Shown: positions 22,837 to 34,974, numbered from the stretch's first letter. The stretch is DNA of 64,000 nucleotides from Chrysoporthe austroafricana (GCA_001051155.2 JYIP02000001.1:4526001-4590000), one strand, 5' to 3'. The notes: generated from the letters alone by a model not told the origin. Program-made: numbers and translations.

Positions 22837-23819
22837 GATAGACTACTCGAAGTAAAATTGCTCAATAGGTCTTGAGCACGACTCATCAGACGAGCTGAGC
22901 GCCAGATCAGATTGTGTGACAATCGCCGTTGAGTTATTTCAACAATCATGAAGATGATAAGCCCGGCCCATAGTTTGTCCTGAATCCCTGCTCGGAGAAT
23001 CATCAGCTCCAAACACTAGCCCGTCTTGTCCATATGCCCCACGCGGAGCTGATTACTGCAAGGACCCCGGGAATATCAATTCGATCTTCACACCAGCTTA
23101 AGTGTTGATAAATCCTCAACGCCAGTACCGTAGATGGCACTACAGGGTGGAATGTATTACAGTGTCCTTGGCTTTGAATTTTGTTTAGACCTGCGATTAT
23201 GTTCTCATTCTTCCTGGACAAGACAACAAGCCGCTTCATCAAGTTAATCGTTCACTAGTTGCTACGTCCGCCGCAACAAGACGACACTTCCAGCAGTCTC
23301 CTAACACGTAGTTAATATTGGCTTTTCTTTTTCTTTCTTTTTCTTTTTTTTTTTCCCCCTCTCTCTTTTTCCCTTGCTGTTTTGCGACACATCCCAGATT
23401 CACTTGTCATTACTACAGTACTTAAATGCCACAATTCTCCGAGTTTCATAAACAGTTCATCCCACCAGAGACGATACCTGTAATAATCATGTTAAGCTAG
23501 TTATTAAGATGTCAAACTCGAAAAGATAATCTAAAAAGTGTTATGAATGGGCTTCTGAGACAAGCAGAAGAATTCACACCACGTATTCTCCGTGCTACCA
23601 CCACTCCTACATTTCCGCCGGTCGGTTTGTCGAAGTCTATGGGAGCGCGGCGAGCGCCTTTACAAAGGCCTCAAGTATTCGAGGCGTCTCTGCTGATTCC
23701 AGCTTCCATTCGTCCGAAGGATCCTCCCAAGGCGACGCCAATGACGTAGGAATTAGCATATTCAGCGGCTCAGTGGCACCGGTGGTCTCACTACGCAGAT
23801 GCACACGAGCCTTATAGCC
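22837..23819. other. Gene-poor flank with polypyrimidine tract
   Basis: Upstream of the carboxypeptidase. A polypyrimidine stretch occupies 23322-23375. No supported gene. Confidence 0.5.
23322..23375 (+). repeat. Polypyrimidine low-complexity tract
   Basis: About 54 consecutive C/T residues, mostly T with CCCCC and CTCTCT interruptions. Such CT tracts are common in fungal promoters; here no gene start lies close downstream. Confidence 0.8.
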
Positions 23820-24129
23820 TATTAAACTGTACACAGCCTCGATGGTGCTCATCTGGCAATCTTTGGAGACTCCCTAGACCACCTGCGCAGAGACCAGGGT
23901 CAGCATTGTTTACAATACACTGACCAGCACGGTACCTGCGCAGAAGTAAACTCACCTTGGACACAAAGCCCTCATACGCCATGCGAATTAGCTCCCTGAA
24001 CTCGGTCTCGGTACGCTACTGCGTGTTCAGCAGGGTCAGCATGACCATATCCACCCGGCGCGTGATCTTCTTGTCCCATGGATTCTCTTGCCCTGGTTCG
24101 CAGAGGTAGTGGTCATTTATATTCTTTAC
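23820..24129 (-). pseudogene. Decayed C-terminal fragment of an O-methyltransferase
   Basis: Reading the minus strand from 24129 gives NPWDKKITRRVDMVMLTLLN followed by a TAG and then RTETEFRELIRMA, a GTGAGT donor, a GCGCAG acceptor, another TAG, and GVSKDCQMSTIEAVY. This order (charged helix, R-D-M-x-M-L-x-L-x-N, R-T-x-x-E-F, terminal E-A-V-Y) resembles the C-terminal end of COMT-like fungal O-methyltransferases. Two in-frame stops and the absence of the SAM-binding half show it is a relic. Identification rests on remembered family patterns only. Confidence 0.45.
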
Positions 24130-27100
24130 GCCTTCAACACGCCACCCTCTCCAATTGAAACCATATCTCCTTCTACCTGCTGATACTGTTACCAGGTCTG
24201 ACCGGATGGTACGAGGCGGAACTCTCAGCTCGGAAGTGCTAGGATCCAGAGGGTCCGAAAAATGAATGATTCGTCAAACGCCGCCGATCATAGTCGGTGC
24301 AGACAACATTATGAACCCTAAAATGCTTTTTAGTAAAATAGCTATGTCGACGTTGATAAAGATCTTCTAGAAGAGATTGAAAAAGATGTGTAGACACTGA
24401 GGTCGGTGGCTGTTGCCCTTAATCATGGTGTGATCACCAGCTAGAGCGATATTAATTCTTTATACGCTAAAAGATAACATATTAGAATGAGAGATGTCTT
24501 GGGCTCAACAAAGGTGCCAATCAATGCCTAGCTTCCCTAGATCAGGCTTAACAAGGTGTGCGTCTAGGTAGTAACTTGGTAAGCGATCATCCGTCAAGAC
24601 TACACTTACGCGTCATCAATCACTATTTCGTGGCGGCTAAAGTGCTACCTTAATTTCATTCTGACCGGTGCCTGAACTCGTGTCTCTCTTGTCACCAACC
24701 AGGTCTTGAACACGTAGGAGGCCCCACTGGAATGATCCACTTGCTCTCTCTCTCAGATGGCCAGCGGCTACTCATTGAGGAGGGAAGTAATGAAATAGTC
24801 ATGTGTACACACGCACATACTTCTAAGTCGAAGTGAAGCCTAGATGTAATTAATCCGCGGCGAGATCCGAATCATGTGCAAGCTAATGAGACGCAACGTC
24901 CTCTCAACCAAAATCTTGTTATGTCGCCTCTGTGTGACATCGCTCGGGAAGCACACACGACATAGGTCCCGTGCTGTAGTAGAGGCCGCATCCTCAATGC
25001 TCCCTTCTTGGTGTGTTAATTAGGCTTCATCCATTCAAGCCAGGCCACTGCCGTATTGTGGTCCCCACATCACGGGATGACCCAATCACGTAGTGCATTA
25101 GTTGCCAATACATTTCTGCTCATATTCGACGAATTTGGGCAACCATTTCGCCGGTGGCTGGACTAACTGCCAAGCAGAACGAGGACAAATACGGTCCACG
25201 ATACCTGGCAGGGTAGCCACGGTGGCAAAACCCGCACACACGTCTCTCTGAGTACACTTTTGCTCCACAAGTGCGGCTTCACATGATGACTGCTTCCGAG
25301 ACCTTGCATAAGAGGCTCTGTGTCCGGTTTAAAACAGGACCTAAATGCCCCAGGGAGATTGCTGGATCTTCTGTCGGCCTACCGTATTGTTGAGACTGAC
25401 TCGCGACTTCGTTTTGTTAGCCGCCCTGAGGGTTACACTTTCTGCTGTAATGGCTGTTCTGGCCATTACTAGGACAACATCTAGACAGTCTTGCCGATGA
25501 GAGTGTCAAGTCTGGCCTTCATGGAACTAAGTACAGAATCAATCGATGCTAAGAGCGTGAATATTTATACTATATCGGATTGGTCTTGATGACAACTCTC
25601 ATCTACCTAGCGCTACCCAAACGCTCGGTTTTCCGAACCACCTTGGGACGAACACTCCAAAAAAAGAAATAATATCTGGCTCCACAAAAAGCCACCACGT
25701 CAGAGAAAGAATTGTGCTCTCGGATTCACTTTCCTGATACGGTCCCGTTGAAAGGCCAACAAGGTGTCCGGCGAAGCTTCGACGAACAAGCTTTAAGAAT
25801 CCTGCAGCGTGCCGCTCTCTCCACAATTTTGTGCAGGCCGAGATCCGACGTCGTATGCTGACTGCGGGCGGCTACATCGTTGGTGGACCTGTCGAAGGCT
25901 TTCTAGTCGGAAGGCGGCGAGCTGACGGCTGAAAGGCAAGGGATTGGATGGCTTGGCAAAAGCGGGAAGCAGATAGCCCACCCTGCGGATCCGGTGCAGC
26001 CGTACAGGGCTCTGGAGGCCATATTAATAGGTCACCAAGAGACGATGCACGTAACAAACGAACCAACTAGTTGCGGAGCACGGCTTAATCGCTTCCCGAG
26101 AGCTTAGTCGCAGAAGAGAACCAACGCAAGGATGGTTTATGACGTCTCGGCGTTGGTACAACTACTTTAAATCGAACCATACATAGGTGGTCTAGGCAAG
26201 ACCTTTTTTATCTTCTGTGAGCTAAACGACGTCGCCCCTCAATTCATGTTAGTATAATCAAGATCTCAAGAGCGGAATGAGCCGCCAAGCGCATAGTCTC
26301 GGATCGGCATGCACCGCTCTAAATGCCTCGTAATTACGATGTGTCGACTGCGTACGTCAATAGATTGTCAGGTACAAGAAGAGCCTTTCGTCTCAGCTGG
26401 GTGCACGGGACGGAGCTCTTATTGGTGGCCACGTTAGGCGGCGACACAAATTAAATGCCACCCACCGTTTGCGCAGAATAGGTAAAGGACTATGCATACT
26501 TTAAGTACCTTAACCTTAAAACAGCCTGCTCGCGAGTAATGAGCTGCATATTGTGGCTTCAGCAGCACCTGTCAGGCAGAAGTACACCGGCGCACTGCAG
26601 CGGCTTGAGTTTCCGGGCAACATTAGGCGACTAGTCCTTGTAACATTTTCGTGGTCGGCCCCGCTTATATTGACTTCGAGAACGTTGCCTCGTGAGCAGG
26701 GCAGCGGCGAATGCCGGTGATGGATGTGGAAGGGTTTGCGATGCCCGTAAGCGCCGGACACCACGGTCCGGATCCATCCAAATGATCTTAACTTCTTCGC
26801 TGTACGAGGGGGTCAGCCACGTCATGGCGCTTCGTTTTGGGAAGTCTCTTCGTAAACGACAGCTGTAGTGACAAGCCTTCAGCCGCTCGGTGCTGTCAAA
26901 GATAGTTGTCGTGCAGAAATGCAACCTCAAAGCGACTCCCAGGCACAAAGGCTCTCTCGTACACAGTGCGCCGCCAGATTGACTTGCTTCTCGCCTCGGA
27001 GTCTTTATCGACTTCGAGATCGTACGGATTATTAGGATTTCGTATTGAGGGCCAACTATATTGTGGGTTTCATAGGCGCATGCCCGAAGTTCGAGCACAT

Positions 27101-27627
27101 AGCAGGATGGAACCCCAGTAATCAATGGCTTCAGGCGCCTCATTCTTTGGTCCTATAGGGTGCACGAGGCCAGAGATGAAAAATGTTCGAAGCCTCACAC
27201 GCCTTATTGTCACACGGGAAAACCAGATTTCAGCTGCATTCGATGCCACACGACCAGGAATGCGCATAGGTAGAGGTCCTTCTGCGTCGATCAGGTGCCA
27301 TCCTAGGGAGTAATTGTGTAGCTTTTTGTTGATAGTACGGACAAACTGCGGTCAGCTTCAAACTAGTCTGCATACTGGACTTGGCTCGCAGTACGATGAC
27401 GATCCTTCTCCTGTTCTCTGCAAGCCTCTTCCAACCCGGCTACGACGTCGCGGATTGGTGGACAGGGAGCAAGAGAGCTCTCAGCAATCGTGAGCTGCTA
27501 GTGGTCGACAAGAGTCAACAGAGACTCACACAAAAGACGTCTTGTTGGCGAACTGGGGCGGCTACGGGAGAGGAACTAGTGAATTATCCTAGGCCTAAAG
27601 AAGAGGAACAGAGCAGTGGCCAAAAAT
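24130..27627. other. 3.5 kb gene-poor region
   Basis: No convincing gene is seen. A 170-codon minus-strand frame (26631-27143) and several 60-80 codon frames around 25600-27300 lack signal peptides, clear motifs or consistent splice partners. The stretch may contain further decayed genes. I see no terminal repeats. Confidence 0.4.
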
Positions 27628-27634
27628 TATATAA
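27628..27634 (+). promoter_or_regulatory. TATA box of the hydrophobin gene
   Basis: TATATAA lies about 150 bp before the hydrophobin ATG, followed by a C/A-rich leader, a usual layout for highly expressed fungal genes. Inferred from sequence and position. Confidence 0.5.
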
Positions 27635-27781
27635 GATGACCTCCTCTCCCATCATGAACGTCTTGCTTTCCCCGTCATCATCATCGACAACAAGATCCAC
27701 CAGAAGCACCATCGCTACAATCATCAGCACATTCCCAGAGCTTTCAAGCATCTCAGTCTTTACCCCTCAGACTCCATCAAA

Positions 27782-28306
27782 ATGCAGTTCTCTATCCTCG
27801 CCATTTCCTTCCTTGCTTCCCTCGCCATGGCCCAGCCCGCGAAGCGCGGTGGTGGCAGCGGCAGCGGCAGCGGCAGCGGCAGCAGTGGCGGTGGCGGCTC
27901 TTCCAGCTACGACGCTTGTGAATCGACTTTGTACAGCAACCCGCAGTGCTGCGCAACTGACGTCCTCGGCGTCGCTGATTTGGACTGCTCGACTCGTAAG
28001 TACTACGCCGGTGTCCTGCCCCCCCGCCCCGGGTTCCAACCCTTTATGAAGAAAAGCAGAACATTTCTGCGGATTTTCACTCAAGCGTGGAAGGCTGACG
28101 CCCGTCTGTCATGAAGCTTCAAGCACCCCTACTAGCGCCGAGGATTTCGAAACTATCTGCTCTGATGAAGGCCTTACGGCTGCGTGCTGCGTCCTTCCAC
28201 TCGTAAGTTGACTGGCTCTCCAAAGACTCTCTGGGGTAATGAGCGATGCTAATATCAGATGCAGCTCGGACAAGGTGTCCTCTGCACCACCCCTGTGGGT
28301 CTGTAA
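27782..28306 (+). CDS. Class II hydrophobin
   Basis: Three exons (27782-27995, 28117-28202, 28265-28306) encode 113 aa. The signal peptide ends at about MAMA (residue 17), followed by a Lys-Arg site at 21-22 and a Gly/Ser repeat (residues 23-42). The eight cysteines (46, 56, 57, 69, 86, 95, 96, 107) have spacing C-9-CC-11-C-16-C-8-CC-10-C, the exact class II pattern, and the protein ends VLCTTPVGL. This pattern fixes both splice joints: donor GTAAGT with acceptor GAAG at 28116, and donor GTAAGT with GCAG at 28264. Secreted hydrophobins self-assemble at air-water interfaces on hyphae and spores. The Gly/Ser linker before the hydrophobin fold is longer than in the smallest class II members. Confidence 0.97.
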
Positions 28307-29075
28307 GGGGCACAAGTTTGATGGCAGATCAATCGTGCCGAAGCCCATGCTAGCAGTGGCACTTGCAAATTCAAAGTCGGGATGCTTTGAAGTTGAGGAG
28401 ACACATAGCGGAATGGGGAGGATCGGGGCCTTTGATGCAGACTGCCACTCATTTGGATATCTTGTTGTCTTTCCACCACTAGCAACGATTTGACCGTCCC
28501 CCTTTCTTTCTTATATACTCGGCGCCATAACCAATAATCCATTGAGCTCAATGAATGACTTGATGCTGCAAATATAGTGACACGCTGGGTCTACGAAATC
28601 GAGGCCTCGATCTCGTTCAACTTGGAATAATTTGCGCTTTCGCGTGATAACCATTTGTGGAGCTTGGAGTTGACACTTCATTCCGGAGATGGAACATTGT
28701 CGTATGACCATGGCCCCTGCCTTGTTGCACTGCTTCCAGCTCGATGGCGTCTTCGAGCCCGTCTGATGACTTTCATGTCTCCCAGGCCGCGAGGGCCTCA
28801 TGCTCAACGGAGCGCAGTGCCCAGAACTAGCGCCCTCCCAAGCGAGAACCTTGAGCCAGTGTCTGCTTACACTTCTCATTCTAATGACTGTATTAGAGAC
28901 TAGCTGAGAAACGTATAAGGCCCTCAGAGGGTACAGGACCGGCGTTTTAGGCAGGAACGGGCCAAAGTGGGAAGCCATTGGTGAAGCCTCGAGCTACGCG
29001 GATCTGTTGGCGATGGTCACGGCGAAGACGGACCATCTTCAGTCGACATGACATATCCATAGAGCGTGCTATAGC
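28307..29075. other. Intergenic between convergent genes
   Basis: This is the 3' flank of the hydrophobin and of the Mpv17-like gene. Only a weak minus-strand frame (28511-28978) without motifs is present. Confidence 0.5.
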
Positions 29076-29720
29076 TTAGTCATGCTTTGGTGGTGGCTCG
29101 GGATGAGTGAGAAGACTCAAGATGATGTTCCAGCAGAAGCCGACGCACACTGAGACCAACTGCCGCTTCTCCACCGGCACGAGGACGAAGTTGAGAACCA
29201 TGACCCATGGCCAGATAGCCCAGCTGGCGTAGATCAGAGTGAAGATCTTGGACCTCCAGATTACCGCGATCTCTGAGAGGTGTTGCACACGAAACAGGTT
29301 CGTCCAGGTCAGGAAGATGGACAGGAAGCAGAACATGCCCACTGTCTGATCGAGCACAAGCTTGGCGAAAATATTCCACCATTTGACCCCCTGCCTCGAT
29401 GCGTTCAGAGTCTCTAGAAGATTGAAAGATGCCCCCTCCGTGCTTAGGCGGTTCTCCTCGTCGTCGTGCGCCTTCTCCTTGGATGCTACAGCGGCGTCGA
29501 CAGGTCGGCGGCTCGGAAATAGGCGCTCTAGGAGGACGTGCCAGAAGAAGCCCAGCTGGGCCTGAAAGAAGCCATAGATGGCAAACTCGATAATGCGTTG
29601 CCAATCAAGTGGTTGGGGGACTGGATCCTGAGAGTGCCATCTTGCAACAAGCTGCGCGGTGATATTTGCGCCACCTTTCAGGAAAAAAGCCCTGATTGCA
29701 GTCGAAAGAAGCGGGCCCAT
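29076..29720 (-). CDS. Mpv17/PMP22 family membrane protein
   Basis: Intronless gene of 214 aa. The C-terminal half carries the family signature: W-A-I-W-P near residue 168, then NFVLVPVEKRQL and CWNIILSLLTHP, the usual W-x-x-W-P...N-F...V-P...R...W-N-x-x-L-S order. The N-terminal part has hydrophobic spans including FAIYGFFQAQLGFFWHVLLE, and a charged insert (about residues 77-100). Mpv17/PMP22/Sym1 proteins sit in the inner mitochondrial or peroxisomal membrane and influence small-metabolite permeability. The compartment cannot be decided here. Start and stop are clean. Confidence 0.88.
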   Translation of the reverse strand: MGPLLSTAIRAFFLKGGANITAQLVARWHSQDPVPQPLDWQRIIEFAIYGFFQAQLGFFWHVLLERLFPSRRPVDAAVASKEKAHDDEENRLSTEGASFNLLETLNASRQGVKWWNIFAKLVLDQTVGMFCFLSIFLTWTNLFRVQHLSEIAVIWRSKIFTLIYASWAIWPWVMVLNFVLVPVEKRQLVSVCVGFCWNIILSLLTHPEPPPKHD

Positions 29721-30429
29721 GGTCCAGCCTGTCCTGACGCCGCTAGAACGGCAGCGGGAAGGTCAATCGATATGTCGAGGTCCCCGGCAAGATCATCTGT
29801 TGTTGTGGTGTTGCGCGTAGGATGCCTGGGAGAGAGAGAGATCGTTTTCTAGAGACGGCTTGGCCGTGATTTGACTTATGTTTCGGGACACGTTGCTGAG
29901 GATCCGATCCGGCTCACTTCATTTCAGGACTCGGTATGACCGAAGTGTCGCAAAGGAGCAGGGTTAGGGTCCGGATCTATGCGTACCCTGAGGAGTCAAT
30001 GTTGGACCGGAGTTCCACAGATAGAGCATCATCTTTTTGTGATCGAGGGATATTACCTCGAGTCCTCTGGTATGGTTGGTATGAAAGTGGGAAAAGAGCT
30101 CCCCAGGACAGTGAAGTCTGACCTGCCACGTGCCTCACCATCAACTTGTCAGCATCAAAACCCAGGTGCTCTTCCTCCCCTTGTCCTTCCCCGGACCTTA
30201 TGTCATCCATCCGACCCCTGTATCCTTGGCCTGTCAGGCCCCCCTGGTCTAAATACCGACGTCATAGGTACTCGTCTAGAGTCACTCACTCACTCACTTA
30301 ACCCACTCACATTGGGCCAAGCCAACAAACCAAGATCTCGTCTTGATGGCATCTGTCTGCTTGTCATTCCCAATGCTCTTCGCCACATAACATCGTTGAC
30401 ACCCGGGACTCTGTCCCAACTTCAACAGT
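29721..30429. other. Divergent intergenic region
   Basis: Shared promoter region of the Mpv17-like and HAM1-like genes. No gene or repeat of note. Confidence 0.5.
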
Positions 30430-32740
30430 ATGGCTGCCATCATGGAATGTCTGGGCATATTCTGCTGGTGCCTCCCCTGCTTCAGCCTTCCTATAGAAGA
30501 CGAGGACCGCGAGCCACTACTCCCACAGTATCCCGATGACACAGCACTGCAGAGGGAGCTTCATCAGAAACTTCATACCTATCAGATGCTGCGAGCGCTC
30601 ACGCAGGGTTCCATGCCATCAAACGAGCAAGCCATCATCAACTTGAGGACGCTCCTCGCCTCAGATGTCCTCAATACAGACAACGCCGGGCTCAGCGATT
30701 CTGGAAGGGCCCTCATACACTACACAAAGGTCTGGCTGAGACAGCTAATGGACCTGCTGCAGCACAAAAACGGGAATGACCAGGTCCAAGACTTTATATG
30801 GTATCTGACGAGGGCACGTGTCTCTGTCGACGTGGAGGACATCGTGCACAGGACCTCCAAGGCGAGATCAAAGGCGCAGACCGCTGCCGGTCAGTTCTGA
30901 GACACCCAATACCTCTTGACATCTGAATGCTGACCCACAAATAGCATACCAAAGCCTTCAAACAGTTGGCTCCCTGTTGCTGACGAACTCGGACTTCCGG
31001 CTTTTCCTTGCCGATCTGAGTACCATTGGGAGGGAAGTCTTCCGAGACACGGCTTTTACCCTCTCGCAAGTATCGCAACAGGCAGCCCATCGTTTAGAAC
31101 CTTCTCAGCAGCAGAAATATGCCCTGAAAGAACCAGGTGCTGACGGGGAAACTGCTCCGAGCGTGGATGAGCTTGGAGAGCATGCTACGGACGTCGCCAA
31201 GGTCATGGCCGAGGGTGCTGCCGAAGTGGCTCAGGAAGCCGAGCACAGTTTCGTCGAAAAGGTGACAGGGGACGAGAAGAGTACCTTGCTGTACCGACTC
31301 AAGGAGGCAGTGACGAAGCTCAGGAAGCGACAAGACTACTCCGAGTCTGTGTCTACACTGGCGACATTACTGCAGCGTTATGCTTTTTTCTATTCTCACG
31401 TCATTCAAGAGACCGCCTCGGCAGCGGAGCACGACGTCGCCACAAGTTTGGAGATGGACAAGGCAGTAAAAAACTTCTGGGCTTTCGTCAAGTCCTTTGG
31501 AGACCGTGCCGAGTGGGAGGAATTGGAGCCCAGATTCAAAAAGGTGCTGGACCATGGCAAGACTGACCCTCAATTCGACGAGCTGGTTCGGCAAGCCGGA
31601 AACGCCTTGCAAGAGATTCTGACTGATCCGGAATTCTTCGAACATGCGGAGCAGAGGTTTCAGGACCTGAGGGCACAATCGCGCCAGTTAGCTTCCGACT
31701 CGTCATTCCGCGAAGACATTGACGGTCTCCTCGCTAAATTGCAGTCCACGATCGAGTCTGTTCGCCGGGATGTAGACATTTCCAAGCTGACGCAAACATC
31801 GACCTACATCGCAAAGATTCTATCCCCGGAACATCAGTATACAAATGCTGAGTTGGTGACCGATGCCATTCACCATTTCGTCCCGAAGCTGATCGAGTCG
31901 ATTCAATACGTACCGATACCAAGGGTCGAGGTCTCAACTCCCGAAATCGATTTGCTCCTCGAGAATATCGTTCTTGAGCCTGGCGTCACTATCAATAGCA
32001 CGTCGTTCCTTCCATACCGTCTCCGTATTGAGACTCGCAACGACCTTGAGATCCGCAAAGCACGCTCGAGGACAACTTCTAGCATAGAGTCTCTCATTAC
32101 TGTCAAAATTGACGGCATGTCTATCCGTGCCGAAGAGATAGGCTACTGGATGCGAGCGCATTCCGGCTTACTACAACTTGCTGATGAAGGTATTGCTTCA
32201 TTCGAGCTGGACGAGCGGGGCATCGATATTGAGATGGACATCGAGGTCGCAAAGGAGCGGCTCGAGAGCATCCTTTTTCTCAGGGCCGTCCGCGTCCGCA
32301 TTCACAAGCTCAACTACAATTTACGCAAATCTAAATTCGCGATAGCCGCCTCTGTTTTCAAGCCCATGATCATACCGATCATTCGATCCGCCATCGAATC
32401 GCAGATGTCCACCGCCATATCGGATGTGATTCACTTCGCGAATAGGGAGCTACTGTACGCTCGCGAGAGGCTGCGGGCCACGCGTATTGCCGATCCGGAT
32501 GACCTCTGGACCTTCATCAAGGCTGTGTCGGCCCGCTTGGTCCCAGAGGAGGATCCAGATCTTTACACACGAGTAGGTATCACTGAGCCTGGCGAGGGAG
32601 TGTTCAAGGGAGTCTACGCTCCCGGAAGCATTGTCAAAGTATGGAACGAGGAAGCTGCCCAGGCGAAGCAAAGGATTCGGGAAGGTCAGGGCGACAGGTG
32701 GAGAAATGGCATCTTCGATGTTCTGACAAGTAACAGCTAA
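30430..32740 (+). CDS. HAM1-like (HAM1_N/HAM1_C) fungal protein
   Basis: Two exons (30430-30889, 30945-32740) encode 751 aa; the 55-bp intron has donor GTCAGT and an ATAG acceptor with a GCTGAC branch. The N-terminus has a short Cys-rich hydrophobic stretch (CLGIFCWCLPCFSLP) that could be lipid-modified, then a conserved block PLLPQYPDDTALQRELHQKL and SDSGRALIHYTKVWL. The middle is strongly helical and acidic, and the C-terminal 400 residues are alternating beta-prone/amphipathic, resembling the lipid-binding SMP/BPI-like fold seen in fungal HAM1-type proteins. It probably acts at membranes, perhaps in lipid handling or hyphal fusion. Family call is by remembered pattern. Confidence 0.75.
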
Positions 32741-33213
32741 TCGCGGATTCATTTGTTTAAGAGCACAACTTGTACTGTTGCGGGATAGTGTTTCTCCCTC
32801 TGGGAATTAACATGAAGGCAAAGCAATAGCATCGGAATATGGAGCGGCAAAATATTGGCAGGTCATTCATTCCACTACTAACGCATCGAGAAGAAGCCAA
32901 GTACAAAGACCGGTCTCTCCTATCTCTGACTTCCCGGGCCAACAGCCACTATGTCTCCGTAATTCACGCTACGTAGTTGAGACAGGGCACCAACATAAAC
33001 AGGTATAAGGCTGTCTTCGGAAAGGCTTCTCAAGCTGCCAACCGTCAACCCTCTGGCGATAGAATAAGCATCAAAGACTTCTCGCGTGACTTGGCTGGGA
33101 CCCACATCTCTAGAATCAGTAACATCCGTCCTGCTTCTTCATATACTACTGCTACTAGTATTGATCCATGTGGTCGACCTTGGGCATGGTCATTCGGCAT
33201 GGCTCCGATTGCC
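32741..33213. other. Intergenic up to the transposon
   Basis: This is the 3' flank of the HAM1-like gene. Nothing recognised before the TA target site at 33214-33215. Confidence 0.5.
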
Positions 33214-33215
33214 TA

Positions 33216-33277
33216 CTAAGTCGGACCACCCCCTTTTGGATCACCCCCCCTTGTGGATCACCCTAGTCAGCCACACC
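33216..33277 (+). repeat. Left terminal inverted repeat of the pogo-like element
   Basis: About 62 bp, GC-rich, identical apart from boundary bases to the reverse complement of 35134-35195. It contrasts with the AT-rich interior. Confidence 0.93.
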
Positions 33278-33369
33278 GCTACCTCAACCCCCTTTATATA
33301 TTCTCTTTTTTCTCAACCAATTCTTTCTCGAATTGCTTGATTTTTTAATTGTATATTATCTTGAATATA

Positions 33370-34974
33370 ATGAAGCCCTACGCCGAATCCGATATTAATG
33401 ATACTCTCCAGGCTATTAGGGCAGGCCTATCTCTTCGAAAGGCCTCGATCGAATAGGGCATTCCCTTCAGCACTCTTCGCTATCGTTTAACAGGCAAACA
33501 AACTTATCAACTCGGCGCTGAATCTCTATAACGGCTTTCTATTAGTCAAGAAAGTAAATTAGTTGAATGGATTTGCATTCAGGAAAGCTTAGGATTCCTA
33601 TTTAGCTATTCGGAATTCAGATATTTTGCTTAGCGGATTCTAGCTATTCAAAAAGACGTTTAACCCTTTGGAAAGCGATGGACTAAGGCCTTTTTAAGGA
33701 AAAATCCAGAGATCAAAGTCCGAATAGCTCGAAAGATTGCCTCAGCTCGAATTAATGGAATAACAGTTAAGGTAATCCAGCCCTGGTTTCGTCTTTTCAA
33801 CCTTCTTCAAGTTCAAGGTATCAAGCCAGCTAACCGATAGAATATGGATAAGGCTGGAATAATAGAAGGCTAAGGGCAGAATGGGTTAGTTCTTAATAGC
33901 TTTTCTTCTCGTTCAATTCAGAAAAAAAGCTCTGGATTACAAGCCTAGATTTCTTTCCTCGAGTATATATCAGCTATAGGCATCTATCTCTTTCCTTTAG
34001 TTATTTTCAAAGGGAAAATAGTATAGCAGCAATAGTTTCCTATTTCCTTGGACTCTTTCAAAAGCTGGCAATTTACAGCTACAGAAAACGGATAAACAAA
34101 TAATGCAATAGCATTCGAATGGCTGAAAAGGATCTTTATCCTTTATAGCCAACCCTAGGATTTTTCAGAAGCCAGATTATTAATCCTAAATGGCTATAAC
34201 AGCTATACAACCGACAAATTTATATAGGAATATTTCAATAATAATATCTTTCTGCTTTATCTGCCTTCTTATACCTCTTACGTACTTCAACCTTTCGATC
34301 TTAGCATTTTTTCCTCTCTTAAATAAGCTTATAAAAGGAAAATCAATATTCTAGGCTAATAAGGAGATTTATTAATCCTAGGCAAGCGACTATTCTTCGA
34401 GAACTACTCTATAGTACGCAAGGAAGGCTTATCAGGCCAGAATATTAAGTCTGGATAGAATGCTTCTGGTCTTTGGCCAGTCCGTCTATTTAAGCCATCC
34501 CTGAGCCCTTTTCTCCTCAAAAGCATTCTATAACAGATTCAGAATTACTCGAAATCAGGCTTAGAAATATCAGCTAGATCTATATTACCCTCGAAAATAA
34601 TTTCAAGCCAGCCAGATATATTAGCAACCCCTAGGAAGGCTAAAGATCTATACTATCACTTTCAGCCCTAGCATAACCATTTTGCATCCGAAACAATACA
34701 GTATCTGATAGCTAAGAAGGTGAGAAAAGGATAAGAAGAAAGAGATATAGCTCTGGTTAAAGCTCTCGAAGAAAATAAGGCATTAAGGGCTCAGCTCGAA
34801 GCAGCTAGGCTATCAAAAAGAAAGAAGGTTGAAATAAGCCCGAATTCGAAGTTTATTAGTATCAAGGGTGTGCAGAGGGCTCAAAAGGCGGCTATGCGAG
34901 AAATGGAAGGCACAGTTGAAGAGAGCGATATCGAATTAGTTACTGACGAGGAGGATTGCATTGTAGTTGATTGA
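33370..34974 (+). pseudogene. Transposase of the pogo-like element (DDE, CENP-B/pogo type)
   Basis: One frame of 534 codons runs from ATG at 33370 to TGA at 34972-34974 without any indel, interrupted by 19 internal stops, all TAA or TAG. The N-terminus (YAESDINDTLQAIRAGLSLR) is a CENP-B/pogo-type helix-turn-helix. The DDE core is recognisable: NMDKAGIIEG keeps the first Asp, LLILNGYNSYTTD has Asn where the second catalytic Asp (LDGHGSH in relatives) is expected, and LQPFDLSIF keeps the third acidic residue. The tail has a Lys-rich coiled segment and an acidic end. The stop pattern fits C-to-T change at CpA on either strand (RIP). It is inactive. Confidence 0.9.

Noticed and set aside
26631..27143. 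Minus-strand frame of 170 codons with a KRGRPRK stretch
   Set aside because: The AT-hook-like stretch is short; neighbouring frames are equally plausible and no splice partners give a domain.
22837..27627. RIP-affected heterochromatic block
   Set aside because: The stretch is gene-poor, but I see no repeats and no strong AT bias by eye; a RIP index would be needed.
28018..28040. Possible tRNA B-box in the hydrophobin intron
   Set aside because: Only a GGGTTCC-like match; it lies in a well-supported intron and has no cloverleaf.
27381..28049. Plus-strand frame of 222 codons over the hydrophobin
   Set aside because: Overlaps the TATA box and hydrophobin exon 1 in another frame; Ser/Pro-rich shadow.
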